Shown piece after piece: positions 20,571-29,686 of a stretch of 64,000 nucleotides of DNA. This DNA is from Gulosibacter molinativorax. Lineage in GTDB: Bacteria > Actinomycetota > Actinomycetes > Actinomycetales > Microbacteriaceae. Positions within the stretch are counted from its first letter, which is position 1. Every line of letters starts with the position of its first letter. Location of the stretch: positions 1,984,001 to 2,048,000 of the forward strand of contig NZ_CP028426.1 of NCBI RefSeq assembly GCF_003010915.2, in the 5' to 3' direction. The position numbers and the translations under genes were made by a program. The notes under the pieces are model-generated. The model saw only the letters and a list, made by a program, of their open reading frames with translations, did not search any database and had not been told where the DNA came from.

Positions 20571-20768
20571 ATGCGTAAGTACCTCCTCAACGGCGCACTG
20601 CTCTCCGCAATTGCGGGAATCATCCCCACGCTTCGCAAGTCGCAGGAGTCACGCTCCACGCTCACGACGGTGCTGCAATGGGTAGTTTGGGGTGCCACCG
20701 TCGCACTCGCGATTGTTGCCGTTCGTGAAAACGCCGAGGCAATCCGCGAGGAAGAGCTCGAGGCCTAG
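20571..20768 (+). CDS. Small single-helix membrane protein, unknown function
   Basis: I do not recognise this 65-residue protein. It starts with MRKYLLNGALLSAIAG, has a predicted membrane helix (about 34-54, VLQWVVWGATVALAIVAV) and ends in an acidic tail, REEELEA. AAAGGAG five bases before the ATG is a strong ribosome site and fixes the start; the in-frame extension to 20466 is rejected. It stands alone: the MMPL operon runs the other way, and a clear terminator follows it 19 bases after the stop. Composition is like the neighbours. Confidence 0.72.
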   Translation: MRKYLLNGALLSAIAGIIPTLRKSQESRSTLTTVLQWVVWGATVALAIVAVRENAEAIREEELEA

Positions 20769-20787
20769 CCGGGATACAGCGGGTCAC

Positions 20788-20818
20788 GGCGGACTTTCAT
20801 GAAAAGTCCGCCATTTTT
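20788..20818 (+). terminator. Rho-independent terminator after small membrane protein gene
   Basis: GGCGGACTTT (20788-20797) pairs perfectly with AAAGTCCGCC (20803-20812) across a five-base loop and is followed by ATTTTT. This is a standard intrinsic terminator 19 bases after the stop codon. Confidence 0.9.
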
Positions 20819-20887
20819 CCGTGTGGCACCCAGGAAACGCGCCGTCGTATCCCTAAGCTTCGATGAAGCCACGAAAGGGGTCTACGG

Positions 20888-21913
20888 ATGTTTGGCTGGA
20901 TCCGCAAACTAACTCAGCGGACGGCGGTCGAGGAATTGATCGAGTCGTCGCCCGCTAGCGCGCACGAAAACTCGGACAGCGCCACCGCTCCGCAACTCGC
21001 GCCGTCGCGCGGCGCTGTTCCGGCGCGCGGCACTGTTCCGGCGACTGGCAGTGCTCCAACGAACAGCACCGAGGCGTTCGCTCGCCCTGCCGAGCAGCGA
21101 CCCGCCGAGCCGGAAATGGTCGAGGTATACACGCCCGAACCAATGCCCGAGCCGCCGACGTCGGAGATTCCGGAGCCGCAGACGTTTGACGCGCTCGAAG
21201 CTCCTCGCAACCAGGATGCGACTCCCGCGCTCGCAACCGATGGCGCGGCTAACACGGCTCCGGCAGAGCAGTCCGCTTCTCACGCGGCCCCGGTTGTCGA
21301 GACTCCGAAGGCTGATGTCGCGGCGACTGCTGTCGAGCAGGGAGCAACCGAGCAGGGAGCAACCGAGCAGACCGACGCGCTCGCCGAGCCGGCCGCAGTA
21401 GCAGCAGCAGCCGCAGCAGCACAGCCAGCCGGCGACACGGCACAGGATGCGCCTTCCGCGGCACTCGAGCGCTCACCCCTCGACGAGGAATTCGACGGCC
21501 TCCTCGCTCCCCCCTCGCCGCGTCCGGCAATGCCGCTCAGCGCGCATCCCAACTTCGCCGGCCTCGGTCTCGCCGAGTGGGAGCCGATCGCTCCGCGGCT
21601 GCTCGAGCCGGAGGCCGCACTCACCCCCGAGGCCCAGGCCGAGCTGCACAAGCTCTTCGATGACCTCTTCGGTCCCTACGGCCGCTACCGCCTCGAGTGG
21701 CGCACCGAGCGCCGTGCGGGTGACGACGCGATGTTCGCCGAGATCATGACGGCCGACCTCGTCCGCCGCGTGCAGAACACGATTGCGGACGTCGCCGAGC
21801 TCGAGCGCCCCGAACCACCCAAGGCGATTCGCGCCGCGTTCTCCGACATGGAGGACGCCGACGAGGACCAGCCCGAGGTGGAGGACGGCGAAGCCTTTCG
21901 ACGCGCGAGCTAA
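20888..21913 (+). CDS. Hypothetical protein with disordered Ala/Pro/Glu-rich region and compact C-terminus
   Basis: The 341-residue protein is not recognised. Residues about 20-215 are low-complexity Ala, Pro, Glu and Thr with small repeats (EQGATEQGATEQ; AAVAAAAAAAQ) and should be disordered. Residues about 225-315 look folded, with LTPEAQAELHKLFDDLFGPYGRYRLEW and DAMFAEIMTADLVRRVQ. The C-terminus is acidic. No signal peptide or membrane helix is seen; the N-terminus MFGWIRKL is a short amphipathic segment. GAAAGGGG seven bases before ATG supports the start. It is a single gene, followed 44 bases later by the IS30-type element. Confidence 0.72.
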   Translation: MFGWIRKLTQRTAVEELIESSPASAHENSDSATAPQLAPSRGAVPARGTVPATGSAPTNSTEAFARPAEQRPAEPEMVEVYTPEPMPEPPTSEIPEPQTFDALEAPRNQDATPALATDGAANTAPAEQSASHAAPVVETPKADVAATAVEQGATEQGATEQTDALAEPAAVAAAAAAAQPAGDTAQDAPSAALERSPLDEEFDGLLAPPSPRPAMPLSAHPNFAGLGLAEWEPIAPRLLEPEAALTPEAQAELHKLFDDLFGPYGRYRLEWRTERRAGDDAMFAEIMTADLVRRVQNTIADVAELERPEPPKAIRAAFSDMEDADEDQPEVEDGEAFRRAS

Positions 21914-22016
21914 CTCGCACTGAAGGCTCCGCGCGAGACGCGACCCCAGCATCCAGCCAATAAGAAACCCGGCCAGGAAGGCGGATTCTAGGAGTCGTCG
22001 CAACACCGAGGATGGT

Positions 22017-23021
22017 TTAGTCCGTGAGGACCAGCTTACTTAGACGCTGGGCTGGGGTTTCCCAGCCCAGCGTTTTGCGTGGACGCCCATTGAGTCGCTG
22101 CGCGACGAGTTGAAGGTCCTCGGGGCCATACACCGACAAATCGGTGCCCTTGGGGAAATACTGGCGCAAGAGTCCGTTGGTGTTTTCGTTCGACCCTCGC
22201 TGCCATGGCGAGGCAGGATCACAGAAATACACGGGCAGCCCGCTCTCTACCGTGAAGAGTTTGTGCTCGGCCATCTCCGCGCCTTGGTCCCAGGTCAGTG
22301 AACCACGGAGGTGGTCAGGCAGCGTCGCGATGAGTTCCGTGAGCACGTCGCGTACCTCTGGGGCGGTATGCCCGGCAGGCAGATGCCCCAGCATCACATA
22401 GCGGTTTTGCCGTTCCACGAGCGTCACAATCGCGGACTGGTTCTTCTCGCCCACGATCAGGTCGCCTTCCCAGTGGCCAGGAATAGCGCGGTCTTCGATC
22501 TCGGCGGGCCGCTCGGAGATCATCACCATCGGGTCTTTGAACCGTTCACGGCGCTGCTCTGGTGAACGCCGCGGTTTCCGGCGTATGCGCCCGGTCCGGA
22601 GGGCCTCAGCGACCTCTCGTTTCAAGCCACCTCTGGCTTGCACATAGAGCGCTTGGTAGATCGTCTCGGTACTCACCCGCATGCTCTCGTCGCCCGGATA
22701 CTCGACCTTCAGCGTATGACTGATCTGCTCTGGGGACCACTGCACCTGCAGCTTCTGCGTGACGTAGTCGCGCAGCCTGCTCGGCCGAGCCAACTTCGGC
22801 GGTTTCGGACGAGGGCGTTGGTCCGCTGCCCGGCGGTGCGCCGCGAACGGCTGATACACACCGTCCTCGTTCTGATGGTGATCGATCTCACGTTTGATCG
22901 TTGAGGCTGGCCTGCCCAGTTCACGGCCAATCGCGCGAAGCGAATAATCGTCCCTGAGCAGATCAGCGATCTGTTCACGCTCCTCCAGGGTGAGGAACCG
23001 GGGATGAAGCGCCTTCTCTAG
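22017..23021 (-). pseudogene. IS30-family transposase, C-terminal fragment
   Basis: On the minus strand an open frame runs from the CTAG at 23021 to the stop at 22017. It begins with the helix-turn-helix part (LTLEEREQIADLLRDDYSLRAIGRELGRP) and contains the IS30 catalytic domain: first Asp in PGHWEGDLIVG, second Asp in LTWDQGAEM, and Glu in RGSNENTNGLLRQYF. There is an in-frame TAA just upstream inside the inserted element and no usable start at the edge; the first ATG, at 22859, would lose the DNA-binding part. Frame and sequence join exactly to the fragment at 24842-25234. Confidence 0.88.
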
Positions 23022-24840
23022 GAGACTGCTGATTTATCTTGGCGGTTTAAGGCGCGCCTCTGTCGTTCCTGGCGCCGGTGTTTAAGACTGGATTTATGCA
23101 GGGTCGTGATGATGGTCAGCGTCAGTTGTTGGATGTCGGTGCGTTCGCCGGTCACATGTTGCCGGTTGGGTCGGTGTTCGCGTTCCTGGCCGAGCACCGG
23201 CACGAGTTGTTCCCCGATGACGCGTTCGCGGACTTGTTTCCCTCGGGCCGTGGACGCCCGTCGACGCCGGCGGACGTGATCGCTTCGGTGATGGTGTTGC
23301 AGACGTTGCACTCGTTGTCGGACCGGGAGACAGCGGAAGCAGTGACGTTTGATTTGCGTTGGAAAGCGGCGTGTGGTTTCGGATTGACGGAAACGTCGTT
23401 CCATCCGACGGTGTTGACCTATTGGCGCCGCCGCCTGGCCGCGAGCACACGCCCGCACCGTATTTTCGAGGCGGTGGCTGAGGTCATTGCGCGGTCTGGG
23501 GCGCTCTCTGGTCGTAAGCGTCGGGCGTTGGACTCGACGATTCTGGATGATGCCGTTGCCCGCCAGGACACGGTGACGCAGTTGGTTGCGCAGATCCGGC
23601 GGGTCGGTCGGGAGATCCCGGGAGCCGATACGATCGTGGCCGGTCTGCCTGGCCATGACTATGCCCAGCCGGGGAAACCCGACATCGCTTGGGATGACAA
23701 AGCGGCCAGGGACGACCTTGTCTCCCGACTCGTAACCGACGCGCTGGCATTGCTCGCGGCGATCGACACGACCATGCTGACGGAGCCGCAGCAGGAGACG
23801 GTCGCGCTCCTCGCTCTCGTCGCAGGTCAAGACGTTGAACCGGCCGAGGGATCGGACGGCACGGACGGGCGCTGGCGGATCGCCCGGAAGGTCGCACCCG
23901 ACAGGGTGATCTCGACCGTTGACCCCGACACTCGCCACGCACACAAGAGCCGGGAGAAGAAACAAGACGGCTTCAAAGCCCACATTGCGATCGAGCCCGA
24001 CACCGGCCTGGTGACCGCGGCCGCGTTGACGAAAGCATCGGGGGCGCAGAACAGTGACGCGGTCCGCGGCGTCGAGCTCGTGGCCGCGGACACCAGCATT
24101 GGATCTGACATGGTGGAGGTCCTCGGCGATTCTGCTTATGGCAGTGGTGACCTCCTCGCGCAGGTCACCGCTGCTGGGCATGTTCCGATCATCAAGCCGA
24201 TGCCGTTGAGCAGAGCCGTCCCGGGCGGGTTCACCATTGATGACTTCACCATCGACGAGGCCAACCGCGCCGTCATTTGCCCGGCGGGAATCACTCGATC
24301 GATCACCTCAAAACGCACGGTCACTTTCGGGGCGGCTTGCGCGGGTTGCCCGCTGAGAGCCCAGTGCACGACCGCCGCCCGCGGCCGCAAAATGGTGTTG
24401 CATCCACAGCAAGAAATTCAACGTGAACACCGGGCGCGCGCCCTGCATCCTGACTTTCAATCCGTCTATCGACAACACAGGCCCATGGTTGAACGCTCGA
24501 TCGCGTGGATGACACGCGGGGCCCGCCGGGTTCCTTACCGGGGTGTTGTGAAGAACAACGCCTGGTGGCTGAACCGGGCGGCTGGTATCAACCTCAAACG
24601 GCTCCTCACTCTCGGCTTGAGTAGTCAGAACGGGGTCTGGGTTCTTGGATAACACCGCGAAGGGAGGGCTGCTGCCTCCCACCGGCCACGGCCGGGCACG
24701 GGTGGCCTGGGCGGACCATCGGGCCGGAACCGAGATCCGATTCCGGCAGTTCAGCAGTCGACAAGACGCCCCGTCGCAGAGCAAAAAATCGCCCTCAGCG
24801 ACTCGCGGGGACTCCTGAACCCCCAATAATCAGCAGCGTC
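23022..24840 (+). mobile_element. IS1182-type insertion sequence with CTAG target duplication
   Basis: The 1819-bp element has imperfect terminal inverted repeats: the left end GAGACTGCTGATT (23022) and, read inward, the right end GACGCTGCTGATT (24840) agree at 11 of 13 bases. It is flanked on both sides by CTAG (23018-23021 and 24841-24844). It carries one full-length transposase gene on the plus strand and sits inside the IS30-type transposase gene. Confidence 0.85.
23078..24652 (+). CDS. IS1182-family DDE transposase, apparently intact
   Basis: The 524-residue protein cuts and joins the ends of its own element. The N-terminal part (about 20-120, FAFLAEHRHELFPDDAFADLF and GRPSTPADVIASVMVLQ) is the DUF772-type domain; the acidic triad is likely the Asp in ALDSTILDDAV, the Asp in VLGDSAYGSGD and the Glu in RPMVERSIAWM. 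A cysteine group (CPAG, CAGCPLRAQC) precedes the last acidic residue, as in IS1182 relatives. The GTG at 23078 and the ATG at 23096 are both possible starts; no clear ribosome site favours either. No frameshift is seen, so the element may be active. Confidence 0.87.
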   Translation: MFKTGFMQGRDDGQRQLLDVGAFAGHMLPVGSVFAFLAEHRHELFPDDAFADLFPSGRGRPSTPADVIASVMVLQTLHSLSDRETAEAVTFDLRWKAACGFGLTETSFHPTVLTYWRRRLAASTRPHRIFEAVAEVIARSGALSGRKRRALDSTILDDAVARQDTVTQLVAQIRRVGREIPGADTIVAGLPGHDYAQPGKPDIAWDDKAARDDLVSRLVTDALALLAAIDTTMLTEPQQETVALLALVAGQDVEPAEGSDGTDGRWRIARKVAPDRVISTVDPDTRHAHKSREKKQDGFKAHIAIEPDTGLVTAAALTKASGAQNSDAVRGVELVAADTSIGSDMVEVLGDSAYGSGDLLAQVTAAGHVPIIKPMPLSRAVPGGFTIDDFTIDEANRAVICPAGITRSITSKRTVTFGAACAGCPLRAQCTTAARGRKMVLHPQQEIQREHRARALHPDFQSVYRQHRPMVERSIAWMTRGARRVPYRGVVKNNAWWLNRAAGINLKRLLTLGLSSQNGVWVLG

Positions 24841-25234
24841 CTAGAGCGGCCAGGCCAGAGAACGTTGAGGCTGATGTCATGGTCTCTATCGTGGTCTGTC
24901 CCGTGACATAGTTCACACGTCGCCCATCTGCGTAGAACCGTGAGTCACTGGTGCGCCGAGTGCCGTGATCCCAGTCTCGACAGGTACGCACATGCACACC
25001 GACCTGCCGAGCGGCCGAGGCCTGGGAATGGCCGGCCTCTCTTAACGCGAAGTACTCTGCCTTGCGGTTGTGCGGGATCCGTCGGGATTTCAGGCCAGCT
25101 GTCCTGGCCCAGGAATGCGCGGTCTGAATGTTGATCCCGAGTTCGCGGGCGACCGCGGTCGCTGACCCGATCACCGCCATCCGGTCAAGGAACCTCGGTT
25201 TGAGGTTCGCGAGTTCTTGCTTCGTAAACGACAT
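24830..25234 (-). pseudogene. IS30-family transposase, N-terminal fragment
   Basis: The minus-strand frame starts at 25234 (MSFTKQELANLKPRFLDRM) and encodes 131 residues up to the CTAG at 24844, then runs four codons into the IS1182-type element and stops. It has a helix-turn-helix-like segment (ATAVARELGINIQTAHSWARTAG) and a second one (HSQASAARQVGVHVRTCRDW). The Leu codon CTA at the junction is in the same frame as the CTA at 23021-23019. Joining them gives one protein of 131+333=464 residues. Confidence 0.85.
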
Positions 25235-25320
25235 GGTGGTCGCAACTCCCTGGAGTCAGGGTGTTGCGACCACCAGTAGAACCCGCCGAACTTCCTGGCC
25301 GGGTTTCTTATTGCAAGCGG

Positions 25321-25989
25321 TTAGATCATCGAGAGCCGGATGGTCTCCCACATCCCCGCGAGCACGAGGCCGATGACCGCGAGGTACCAGATCACGATGA
25401 TGACCCAGGCCCAGCCAGTCAGCGCCTGGCCAACCTTCGTGGCGCCCTTCCCGAAGCGACCGGTCGCGAGATTACCGATGGTCGTGATGGACATGAGCGG
25501 GATCGTCGCCGTCCAGATGATCATGCACCACAGGCACAGGGCCCGCAGCTGGAAGCCGCTGAACCACTGCAGGTAGGTGATGAGCACCGCGCCACCGAGC
25601 AGGCCGATGTTGAAGCACACCATGTACCAGTTCGGGAGCTTCGCGCCGGTGGCGAGGACGACACCGGTCGTCACCGCGATGGTGAAGCAGATGAGGCCCA
25701 GGATGATGTTCGGGAAGCCGAGCACGGCCCCCGCGCTCGACATCATGGCGGGCTGGCAGGTCACGAAGATGCTGATGTCGCACAGCAGCTGCGCATCCGG
25801 CTCGGTCAGGGCGTGGATGTACTCAAGCGTGAGCGCAAAGCTCGCGATGAGTCCGATCCCGCCGAGCACGATGAGCGCCCACCCGAGCCCCCGGCCCCGG
25901 AAGATTGCCGGGATCGAGGGCTGAGTAGCGGTAGTTTCGGACGCCGCCGACTCTGCGTCGGCGTCTCGCACCTCGTCGGGGTCACTCAT
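25321..25989 (-). CDS. Vitamin K epoxide reductase (VKOR) family protein
   Basis: The 222-residue membrane protein reoxidises a DsbA-type partner and passes electrons to quinone, driving disulfide formation outside the cell. The active-site CxxC is C152-LW-C155 at the start of a late helix, and the loop pair C70 and C78 (LLCDISIFVTCQP) shuttles electrons. About five membrane helices are predicted, after an acidic 30-residue N-terminal tail. It follows the DsbA-like gene by three bases, so the two form one oxidative-folding operon. The stop codon lies seven bases from the IS30-type element, which has probably removed or replaced the original downstream sequence. Confidence 0.92.
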   Translation of the reverse strand: MSDPDEVRDADAESAASETTATQPSIPAIFRGRGLGWALIVLGGIGLIASFALTLEYIHALTEPDAQLLCDISIFVTCQPAMMSSAGAVLGFPNIILGLICFTIAVTTGVVLATGAKLPNWYMVCFNIGLLGGAVLITYLQWFSGFQLRALCLWCMIIWTATIPLMSITTIGNLATGRFGKGATKVGQALTGWAWVIIVIWYLAVIGLVLAGMWETIRLSMI

Positions 25990-25992
25990 CGA

Positions 25993-26844
25993 CTACTCGG
26001 CCGGGGTTTCTGCGGGGGTCTGCGCGGGCGCGGTCGACTCGGCCGGAGCGTCGGTCGCCCCGGCGGATGCGGCGCCCACGACGGCGCGCAGCTCGTCACC
26101 CGTAGTTGGCAGGTTTTCCTGGTACTCGCCGTTGACGTAAAGCGACGGCGTGCCCTGCACGCCATCCTGACGCGCCTTGCTCGTGCTGTCGTTGAGCCAC
26201 CACGCGTAGTCGCCCTTTTCGACCGCCTGCAGTGCCTCCTGCGAGGTCACGCCCATTGCCTCAAGCTGCACCGCGTAGTCGCCGTAGGACATCGTGGTCT
26301 GGGTCTCGGCGGGGATCTCGAAGATGCCGTCCATAACGGTGAAGAACAGTTCGGGCTGGTACTGGACGACCGCTGCGGTGGCTGCGCCGGCGACGGTACC
26401 GTACTCGCTGACGAACTTGATCATGTGGAAGTTCACCTTGGCGTCGCCGTCGGCGATGATGTTCTCGATGTCGACGCCGAGCGCCGCGTGGTACTGCTGG
26501 CAGTGCGGGCACGAGAAGTCGAAGTAGTAGTCGACGGTGGTCGGCGCATCCTCGTTACCAACGACAATGCCGTCCTCGGAAATGCTGATGGGCACCTCGA
26601 CCTCGTCGCCGGCAGTGCTGGTAACCGCGACCGTTCCGGAGGCTTCGGGGGTGTTCTGGTTGCCGAACCACTTTGGCCCCATGACGACCAGCATCACGAT
26701 GGCGGCGATCACGACGACCGCACCAGCGACGATGCCAACCTGCGTGAACATCCGGTTGCGGCGGTTGCGGGCCTCTTCCTTCTGCCGAAGCGCGTTGGCT
26801 TCCTCGCGCAGCTTTCGAATGTGTTCGCGGTCTTTACTCGCCAT
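25993..26844 (-). CDS. Membrane-anchored DsbA-like thioredoxin-fold protein
   Basis: The 283-residue protein has a basic, coiled-coil-like N-terminus (1-32), one membrane helix (about 36-57) and an extracellular thioredoxin fold of the DsbA/DSBA_3 type. The redox motif is C112-PH-C115, and the cis-proline loop is GTPSLYVNG near 230. The C-terminus is a low-complexity Ala/Pro/Glu tail. It forms disulfide bonds in exported proteins and is recycled by the VKOR protein encoded immediately downstream. The region 26845-26987 before it would hold the promoter; I see no clear hexamers there. Confidence 0.92.
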   Translation of the reverse strand: MASKDREHIRKLREEANALRQKEEARNRRNRMFTQVGIVAGAVVVIAAIVMLVVMGPKWFGNQNTPEASGTVAVTSTAGDEVEVPISISEDGIVVGNEDAPTTVDYYFDFSCPHCQQYHAALGVDIENIIADGDAKVNFHMIKFVSEYGTVAGAATAAVVQYQPELFFTVMDGIFEIPAETQTTMSYGDYAVQLEAMGVTSQEALQAVEKGDYAWWLNDSTSKARQDGVQGTPSLYVNGEYQENLPTTGDELRAVVGAASAGATDAPAESTAPAQTPAETPAE

Positions 26845-26987
26845 GGTGTTGGGAATCCATTCAGGTTCAGGACGGGATCACAGTTGGCCGAATTACTTCA
26901 GGCTACAACTGCCTCAGGGCAGGGTACACGCCACGCACGAACGCCACCCAGTCGCGGGGTGTGGTCCGTTTGCCCGCAACTGCACAC

Positions 26988-28370
26988 TTAGTGCTTGAGC
27001 AGTCGGTTCAGCGCCGTGTTGTCGGTACGACCGTGGGGGTCGAGGTCGCTGCGGATGTGGCCGAAGTCACTATAACGAGGCATTACGTACGCTGCCTCGG
27101 CGCCGTTTAGGGTGTGCCAGCCGCCCCAGTTGGGGAGGCCGCCGAGGTCGATGAAGAGATTCTCGGTCTCACGCAGCGCGGCCTCGTTGGCCGCGTCGAA
27201 ATGCCCCGGCAGTTGAAGGCACACCGCGACGACATCCTGGCCGTATGCTGGCGACAGCCAGACGCCGTCGGCCGCGACCAACGAGATGCGCACGTTTGCC
27301 GCGGCGAACGCCTTATTCGCAGTGACGAGTCGACCAACCTCCGCGACGACATCGCGGGCGCGGGCGGCCGGGAACTGGTATTCGACCTGCAGACCGTGGT
27401 CCGCATCCCCCGAAACCTCGGTGGTGAGGCGAAGCCCCTCGTCACCCGTGCGCTCAAACATGTTCGCGGCACGGTCGATCACGGGCGCGAGGAACGGCAG
27501 GAATTTTGCGAGCTTCTCACGGAATCGGGCGCGCTTGCGGGGCTTTGCTGCCGCCGCGGCGACCTTCGTCTCGAGCTCTGGCTTGCGGGTTGCGGCTTCG
27601 ATCGCGGCCACCTCGTCCTCGAGCCAGCCGACCGTCAGCATGGCCTGATCGGTGTGTGGCCGCCAGTCGATGCGGTAGAAGTCGGTCTTAGCGCGGGCCT
27701 CGGGGATGTCGCTGATGAGTCGCTCGATATTGCGACGCTTGCGGCTGATGCGCAGCGCAGTATTGCGGCGGAACTCGACGGTCACTTCGGCGATGACGCC
27801 AATCGCGCCGAGGCTGAGTCGTGCGGCCGGGAAGTAGTGGGAGTTGAGTCGCTCGGTGATCTCGAGGAGCTTGCCCTCGCCCGTAACAACGGTGAGGCCG
27901 TAGACGAGCGCCGAGAAGCTGGCCTCGCGCGGCGCATAGCCGTGGGCCCCGGTCGAGACCGCACCTCCGAGGGTCGTCTGGCCATCGCCCGGCGCGCCAA
28001 CCATCGTGGCGCCGTACTTGCGCAACTCGGCGTTTGCCTCGTTCACGGTGGTGCCCGCGAGAAAGGTCGCGGTGCCGTGCTTGTCGTCGACGCGGACCAT
28101 TCCGCGAAGATCAGTGGTGTCGATCATGACGCCCGGCGCGGCAGCAATGCCGGTCAGCGCGTAGCCAGCGCCCGAGGCGTGAACCTGCTCACCGTTAATC
28201 GCGGCGTGACGAACCGCATCCACAACATCCTGGACGGACGTGACGCGAACGACGCGAGTGGGAAGACTGCTCGCCGAGCCCGCCTTGTTCTCCCAACGAA
28301 TGCCCGTTCGCTCGCGAGCGACGCCGGTGCTCCGTGAATCCTTCGTTGCGAGTCCGCTCGTTGTGGTCAC
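26988..28370 (-). CDS. FAD-linked sugar-1,4-lactone oxidase/dehydrogenase
   Basis: The 460-residue protein has an FAD-binding type 4 domain (about 35-205, with HASGAGYALTGIAAAPG and STGAHGYAPREASFSALV) and an ALO-type C-terminal domain (about 215-455, with PNWGGWHTL in place of the usual HWGK-type segment). Relatives oxidise D-arabinono-1,4-lactone or L-gulono-1,4-lactone, and the mycobacterial member is a dehydrogenase. No signal peptide is seen. The start GTG at 28370 has GGAG close upstream. The upstream gap 28371-28534 contains nothing recognisable. The precise sugar lactone and electron acceptor are not determined. Confidence 0.82.
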   Translation of the reverse strand: MTTTSGLATKDSRSTGVARERTGIRWENKAGSASSLPTRVVRVTSVQDVVDAVRHAAINGEQVHASGAGYALTGIAAAPGVMIDTTDLRGMVRVDDKHGTATFLAGTTVNEANAELRKYGATMVGAPGDGQTTLGGAVSTGAHGYAPREASFSALVYGLTVVTGEGKLLEITERLNSHYFPAARLSLGAIGVIAEVTVEFRRNTALRISRKRRNIERLISDIPEARAKTDFYRIDWRPHTDQAMLTVGWLEDEVAAIEAATRKPELETKVAAAAAKPRKRARFREKLAKFLPFLAPVIDRAANMFERTGDEGLRLTTEVSGDADHGLQVEYQFPAARARDVVAEVGRLVTANKAFAAANVRISLVAADGVWLSPAYGQDVVAVCLQLPGHFDAANEAALRETENLFIDLGGLPNWGGWHTLNGAEAAYVMPRYSDFGHIRSDLDPHGRTDNTALNRLLKH

Positions 28371-28534
28371 CAGCTCCGCCTTCCTAAACCAGGGCCTGTC
28401 GCTATTCTGACCGATTCCATCGGCTGCCGCACAATCAGGCCAAACACGCTGATCAAACTCTACTCTGTGGTGGCTCTACGAACACGACTACCCGGCCGCG
28501 TCACTAACGCGCAAGCCTCATTGACGCGCTCACC

Positions 28535-29575
28535 TCATTGACGCGCGGGGAGGGGCGTCGCGGTGGATGCGCGCACGATCAGATCGACCGGGCTGAGTTC
28601 CACGATCACGTCTTCGGGCTTCTCGAGCAGCACGCGGTGCAGCAGACGCACGAGAGATGCGCCGAATTCGCGCGGGTGCAGGTCGAGCGAGGTGATCCTC
28701 GGCTCGGTGTATTGCAGGATCGACGCGTCAGATGCGCTGGCGATGAGCAGGTCGCGCCCGGGTTCGCGGCCGGCGCCGAGCGCCGCGGTGAGAACGTCGA
28801 TCACCGTGCCGTCAGTCATTGAGATGATCGCGTCGATCGAGCGGTCCTCGACGAGCTCAATCGCGAGCGCCTGCACTTCCTCGGCCGTGCCGGGGAAGCT
28901 CGTCTCGTACGCGCGCGGCTCGAGGCCCCGGTCGGCACACCACTCGAGATACGCGGCCCGGGCAGAACTCGCCCAGTCGGTCGAGCCGACGGGGGCGATG
29001 AGCGCCGGCACCTGCGAACCCTGGAGTTCAAGGTGGTCGAGCAGCTGCGGAAACGTCTCGCGGTGATTGCCATGCACGATGCCGCGCACGGCAGCGGAGT
29101 CCTGCAGTGGGCGTTCACCCGTTACGACCGGAATCCCCATCGTCTCCGCCGCGCGGATCATATCGTCGTCCTGCTGCGGATCGAGGACGAGTAGCCCGTC
29201 GAAGTCGAGCAGGGTGCTTGCCGGATACTGCTCCGAAATGATCGCGACGAGCAGGCCCTCGTCCCTGGCCACATCCACCGCGCCGAACGCGAGCGCCATG
29301 TAGTATTCGCGGATCGTCGAGCCCTTGGGGAGGCACAGTCCGATGATCCCGGTACGCTGCGTGCGGAGGTTGCGCGCGGCCCGGTTGGGTCGATAGCCGA
29401 GCTCGGCCGCCGCATCCTTGACGCGTTTCCGAGTGGCCTCGGAGACCCGACCTCGATCCGTCAGCGCAAACGAGGCCGCGGACCGCGAGACGCCAGCGCG
29501 GTCGGCGACATCCTGCAACGTCACGGCGGACCGACGCGCCACACCGCCATTGCCTGCATCCGCGTCGATCGTCAT
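28535..29575 (-). CDS. LacI-family transcriptional regulator
   Basis: The 346-residue repressor has the LacI helix-turn-helix at about 18-45 (VTLQDVADRAGVSRSAASFAL), the hinge segment ELGYRPNRAARNLR, and a periplasmic-binding-protein-like effector domain (about 72-340). Such proteins bind palindromic operators and release on sugar binding. No sugar transporter or glycosidase is adjacent, so the target is unknown. The neighbouring lactone oxidase on the same strand is a possible target but is separated by 164 bases. Confidence 0.9.
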   Translation of the reverse strand: MTIDADAGNGGVARRSAVTLQDVADRAGVSRSAASFALTDRGRVSEATRKRVKDAAAELGYRPNRAARNLRTQRTGIIGLCLPKGSTIREYYMALAFGAVDVARDEGLLVAIISEQYPASTLLDFDGLLVLDPQQDDDMIRAAETMGIPVVTGERPLQDSAAVRGIVHGNHRETFPQLLDHLELQGSQVPALIAPVGSTDWASSARAAYLEWCADRGLEPRAYETSFPGTAEEVQALAIELVEDRSIDAIISMTDGTVIDVLTAALGAGREPGRDLLIASASDASILQYTEPRITSLDLHPREFGASLVRLLHRVLLEKPEDVIVELSPVDLIVRASTATPLPARQ

Positions 29576-29686
29576 GCACCGAACCTATCACCGCGATAAG
29601 GGCGCGCGATATCGATTTAGCAGGCGTGCGGGTTAGCAGGTGTGCCCGGCCGCACGCGCGTCGGGATGCGTGAATGGGACGGGAGA

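Larger units (their letters stand above)
21958..25313. mobile_element. IS30-family element interrupted by an IS1182-type element
   Basis: The two outer ends are inverted copies: 21958 onward reads CAATAAGAAACCCGGCC, continuing in perfect match for about 23 bases, then with small gaps to GTCGCAACACC near 21995-22005; the right end, read from 25313 backwards, gives the same series. Without the inserted element and one CTAG the unit would be 1533 bp, normal for IS30. It lies seven bases downstream of the VKOR stop codon. No clear target duplication is visible at the outer ends. The transposase is split, so the element can move only with help in trans. Confidence 0.8.

Noticed and set aside
25261..26991. 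576-codon plus-strand frame opposite the VKOR and DsbA-like genes
   Set aside because: Both minus-strand genes have catalytic motifs and good neighbour logic; the plus frame is Arg/His/Asp-rich and without any recognisable domain.
27114..28337. 407-codon plus-strand frame opposite the lactone oxidase gene
   Set aside because: The minus-strand protein has FAD-binding motifs over its full length; the plus frame has none.
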